Positions 61,090 to 64,000 of a stretch of 64,000 bases of DNA are shown here, in pieces; the first letter of the stretch is position 1; the number at the start of each line of letters is the position of its first letter. Both the position numbers and the translations under genes were made by a program. Origin of the DNA: an uncultured Kordiimonas sp. (GTDB taxonomy: Bacteria > Pseudomonadota > Alphaproteobacteria > Sphingomonadales > Kordiimonadaceae). The stretch spans positions 311,663 through 375,662 of the forward strand of contig CANMRM010000004.1 of NCBI GenBank assembly GCA_947500295.1. The letters run 5' to 3'. The notes beneath the pieces were generated by a model. That model did not search any database. It saw only the letters and a list, made by a program, of their open reading frames with translations, and was not told where the DNA came from.

Positions 61090-62259
61090 CTAGTTTCCAA
61101 TCATCTTTTTGCAATAGAGCAGCGCGACGTTTTTGGGCCTGTTTTCCAATGCCGCATCTTGTGCTTCCGTCATTTCAAATGCAGAACGCACACCAGCGTG
61201 ATATTTGTTGGAACCGTCACCACCTTCGCCGGAATGCCGCGTCGCGGAGCCGCTTTTTGGAACATTTGCCCAGCCAATGCCGTCACCCACGTAGTTTCGG
61301 CCGAAAAACCCCGTTATCCGGCTATATTGGTGCCCATGATCTCCTGTCTGGTCGTCCTGCAGTGAACCTGCCGACCTGAGGCCGTCGGTGTCCTGGTTTT
61401 GCCCGCTCTTGTCAATGCCTCTAATGAAGCGCCCGTATGCCGGGGAATAGTCGTTCCAGCCAGCAGGGCATGATGGGGCATCAAACGCCATGACGGACCC
61501 GGGTGGCGTAACATAATAGTCAGACACAACCTGAGGAAACGCTATCGCAAGTGAGGGGCCGCTGGTGTTTATCGAAATGAAACCGGCTTCGTAGGTCAGT
61601 CTGCCCACGCCGTCAGTCTCAGCAACGTCAGGGTCTGATCTCGTGCAGTCAATTTGAATATTGGAGTTGGTAATATCCGGTTGGGCCGCCACGTCCACAG
61701 CGTTGTTGTTGGCAACCATAGATTCTTCGCAGGTGTAGTTTTGACTTCGAACACCAAAATACTTGAGAGTGCCGTCGTGCGTTGAGTCGACTTCAAAATG
61801 GATAAACTGCGAGTGCTCTCCATTGGGGGTGAACTTGATCTTTATGTCTTTGCGAGACATGTCGATACACTGATTCCATGCCGAAAGTGCGGGCACACTG
61901 AGTGTTTGCGCTTCTTCATAGAGATCACTTTTGGACGATGCGAAGGACTCATTGTCGTCGCACCAAGCCTTCAACCGGGTACGTTGCTGGCTGCTGTTGT
62001 ATCCGCCAGAACCGCTGCCAAATCCAAAAATGGATGCGCTTGCGCGAGCAACGGCGCTGTCACTTGCTGAGTTGAAGTCGATTCCACAATAGCTGTGCCA
62101 TTTGTAGGCGATGGCATGTTCGGCGCTTTGATACTTCGCAATGTTGGTTATGCCATGCTGTAACAGAAGGTCACAGCTGCTCTGCGCCACCGCCGCTGTG
62201 CCACAAACCAAACCGACAATCAGGTTGGTAAATACCAGCATAATTCGTCTGAGCCTCAT
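61090..62259 (-). CDS. Secreted protein with tail-collar-like C-terminus
   Basis: A 389-residue exported protein with a signal peptide (about 1-26, ending AVAQ) and eight further cysteines, which suggests disulfide bonds. The N-terminal part (27-250) is unrecognised. Residues 251-389 resemble phage tail-fibre collar domains: PPGSVMAFDAPSCPAGWNDYSPAYGRFIRG, then DDQTGDHGHQYS (the usual His-rich metal-binding turn) and the terminal NRPKNVALLYCKK. No phage genes are nearby. ATG 62259 has AAGGGAG upstream. It could be a surface-exposed binding protein; I cannot name its target. Confidence 0.7.
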   Translation of the reverse strand: MRLRRIMLVFTNLIVGLVCGTAAVAQSSCDLLLQHGITNIAKYQSAEHAIAYKWHSYCGIDFNSASDSAVARASASIFGFGSGSGGYNSSQQRTRLKAWCDDNESFASSKSDLYEEAQTLSVPALSAWNQCIDMSRKDIKIKFTPNGEHSQFIHFEVDSTHDGTLKYFGVRSQNYTCEESMVANNNAVDVAAQPDITNSNIQIDCTRSDPDVAETDGVGRLTYEAGFISINTSGPSLAIAFPQVVSDYYVTPPGSVMAFDAPSCPAGWNDYSPAYGRFIRGIDKSGQNQDTDGLRSAGSLQDDQTGDHGHQYSRITGFFGRNYVGDGIGWANVPKSGSATRHSGEGGDGSNKYHAGVRSAFEMTEAQDAALENRPKNVALLYCKKMIGN

Positions 62260-62645
62260 TCCAGTTCTCCCTTGATCGCTACCGGACTAAATCTGCATTT
62301 CGTATGAACTCAGTTTCGATTTTATCGGTGCCCGAGGGATTGAGGCTGTGACAACGATCACGTTCTCGCAGACGAACCCGCGAAGGGAGAAAACTCCTTC
62401 GTCATTGCCAGATCGGCGACTGGCGGAATGTCACCGCTTAAAAGATCAAATTTTCTAAAAATTTCGGGTGCTTATCGACAAATAACCACTCGATACGGTA
62501 TTTGTTGGCGCAGGAACCACAAAAAAATCAAAATCTTGTGTGGAACTGATGCGTCAAGGCTTGTGTCCGGGCTGTAAGTGGCCCATAACCAGCAAGAGAT
62601 TCCCAATTGGGGTAACTGATTTTTCTAGAGTTTGAGAGGCGCTAA
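62260..62645. other. 386-bp gap before mreB
   Basis: No gene is supported. It contains a near-palindrome (CGAAGGGAG and CTCCTTCG, about 62379-62400) and the perfect CCCAATTGGG at 62602-62611, which lies 35 bp before mreB. GAGAGG at 62633-62638 is the mreB ribosome-binding site. I could not assign a promoter with confidence. Confidence 0.35.
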
Positions 62646-63680
<1,035 letters not shown>

Positions 63681-63745
63681 GGTAACATCCAAACATGTTG
63701 GCCCTCTAACTGAAGAACAGGGGAGGGGTTAGACTGAACCCGACC

Positions 63746-64000
63746 ATGCAAACAACTGGCGTTTCTGGCCGGGGAGCTCGTTTTAAGCGAGTTGCCCGTG
63801 GTAGGGACGCTTTTTGGCTTTACATGGCGATCGCGCTGGCCTTGCTCGCACTGGAAGTTTTTGGTTCGGGCGTTCCTCGCCAGATCAGGGGGTATGCCAA
63901 CGATTTGGCTGCACCGCTTCTATCATTGCTGGATGGACCAATTCGCGCCACACAGGCGGGGCTGGAACGTGTTGCAGGCGTTGGTGACATATATTCGGAA
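63746..64000 (+). CDS. mreC: MreC, N-terminal part (3' end outside window)
   Basis: The first 85 codons of a gene that runs off the window. A basic N-terminus (RGARFKRVARGRDAFW) leads into a membrane helix (LYMAIALALLALEVFGSG) and then PRQIRGYANDLAAPLLSLLDGPIRATQAGLERVAGVGDIY, which matches the start of MreC. MreC is a periplasmic scaffold of the elongasome and partners MreB. ATG 63746 is 17 bp from the strong GGGGAGGGG, so an in-frame CTG at 63734, closer to it, cannot be excluded. Confidence 0.85.
   Translation, partial: MQTTGVSGRGARFKRVARGRDAFWLYMAIALALLALEVFGSGVPRQIRGYANDLAAPLLSLLDGPIRATQAGLERVAGVGDIYSE

Overview
The window is a continuous stretch of chromosome from an alphaproteobacterium of moderate GC content. 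The assignment rests on several lineage-typical traits: an aerobic petABC (cytochrome bc1) operon, an SspB with the alphaproteobacterial ClpX-binding tail, a DUF1285 - Nudix - small membrane protein - CCA-adding enzyme cluster, an hflK-hflC-DUF2065-DegP/HtrA - serB - miaA - ilvBNC order, RHH_4-type and PAS_5-type small proteins, and a direct-repeat LexA box (GAAC-N7-GAAC). A Kordiimonadales- or Rhodospirillales-like organism is possible, but this is only an impression. I see no tRNA, rRNA, CRISPR array, insertion sequence or integrase.

Layout. 1-2.3 kb: hypothetical genes, one probably frameshifted, and a secreted ChaN/TIKI-like protein. 2.3-4.5 kb: groES-groEL behind a promoter overlapped by a perfect CIRCE operator. 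4.5-10.8 kb: a thiazoline-carboxylate hydrolase homologue, an M28 peptidase, a GNAT enzyme, the DUF1285/Nudix/cca cluster and a secreted trypsin-like protease. 10.8-12.9 kb (minus): trmL, hemF and a SYLF lipid-binding protein. 13.1-15.8 kb: petABC. 15.8-18.0 kb (minus): a MarR-led run with PAS, methyltransferase and MazG-like genes, divergent from ilvE (18.2-19.1 kb). 19.1-26.1 kb: an XRE regulator, bamD, recN, ligA, a DUF389 membrane protein and an unidentified 78-residue protein. 26.1-31.4 kb (minus): prmA, uvrD and a ClC transporter. 31.5-39.9 kb: an AsmA-like giant, an RHH protein, SOS-box-preceded alkC, a CpeT-like protein, a GNAT enzyme, class I fumarase and sspB. 40.2-43.4 kb: two tandem secreted metallo-beta-lactamase-fold paralogues of identical length. 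43.9-48.9 kb: a BLUF photoreceptor, thyA, a hybrid-less sensor kinase, folA and apbC/mrp. 49-54.7 kb: hflKC-DUF2065-htrA, serB, miaA. 54.7-61 kb: ilvBNC and leuA, each preceded by a structured leader. 61-64 kb: a secreted protein with a phage-tail-collar-like C-terminus, then mreB and the start of mreC.

How the parts fit. Three separate loci (ilvE, ilvBNC, leuA) give much of the branched-chain amino acid pathway. The region before leuA holds a 54-codon leucine-rich ORF with overlapping hairpins, which looks like a classical leucine attenuation leader. The ilvB leader has three or four consecutive perfect hairpins. Protein quality control is well represented (GroESL, BamD, SspB, HflKC, a DegP-like protease), as is DNA maintenance (RecN, LigA, UvrD, AlkC). 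The most interesting signals are the leuA leader ORF, the ilvB hairpin leader, the LexA box in front of alkC, the tail-collar-like secreted protein and the duplicated metallo-hydrolases. No anti-phage or biosynthetic island is visible.
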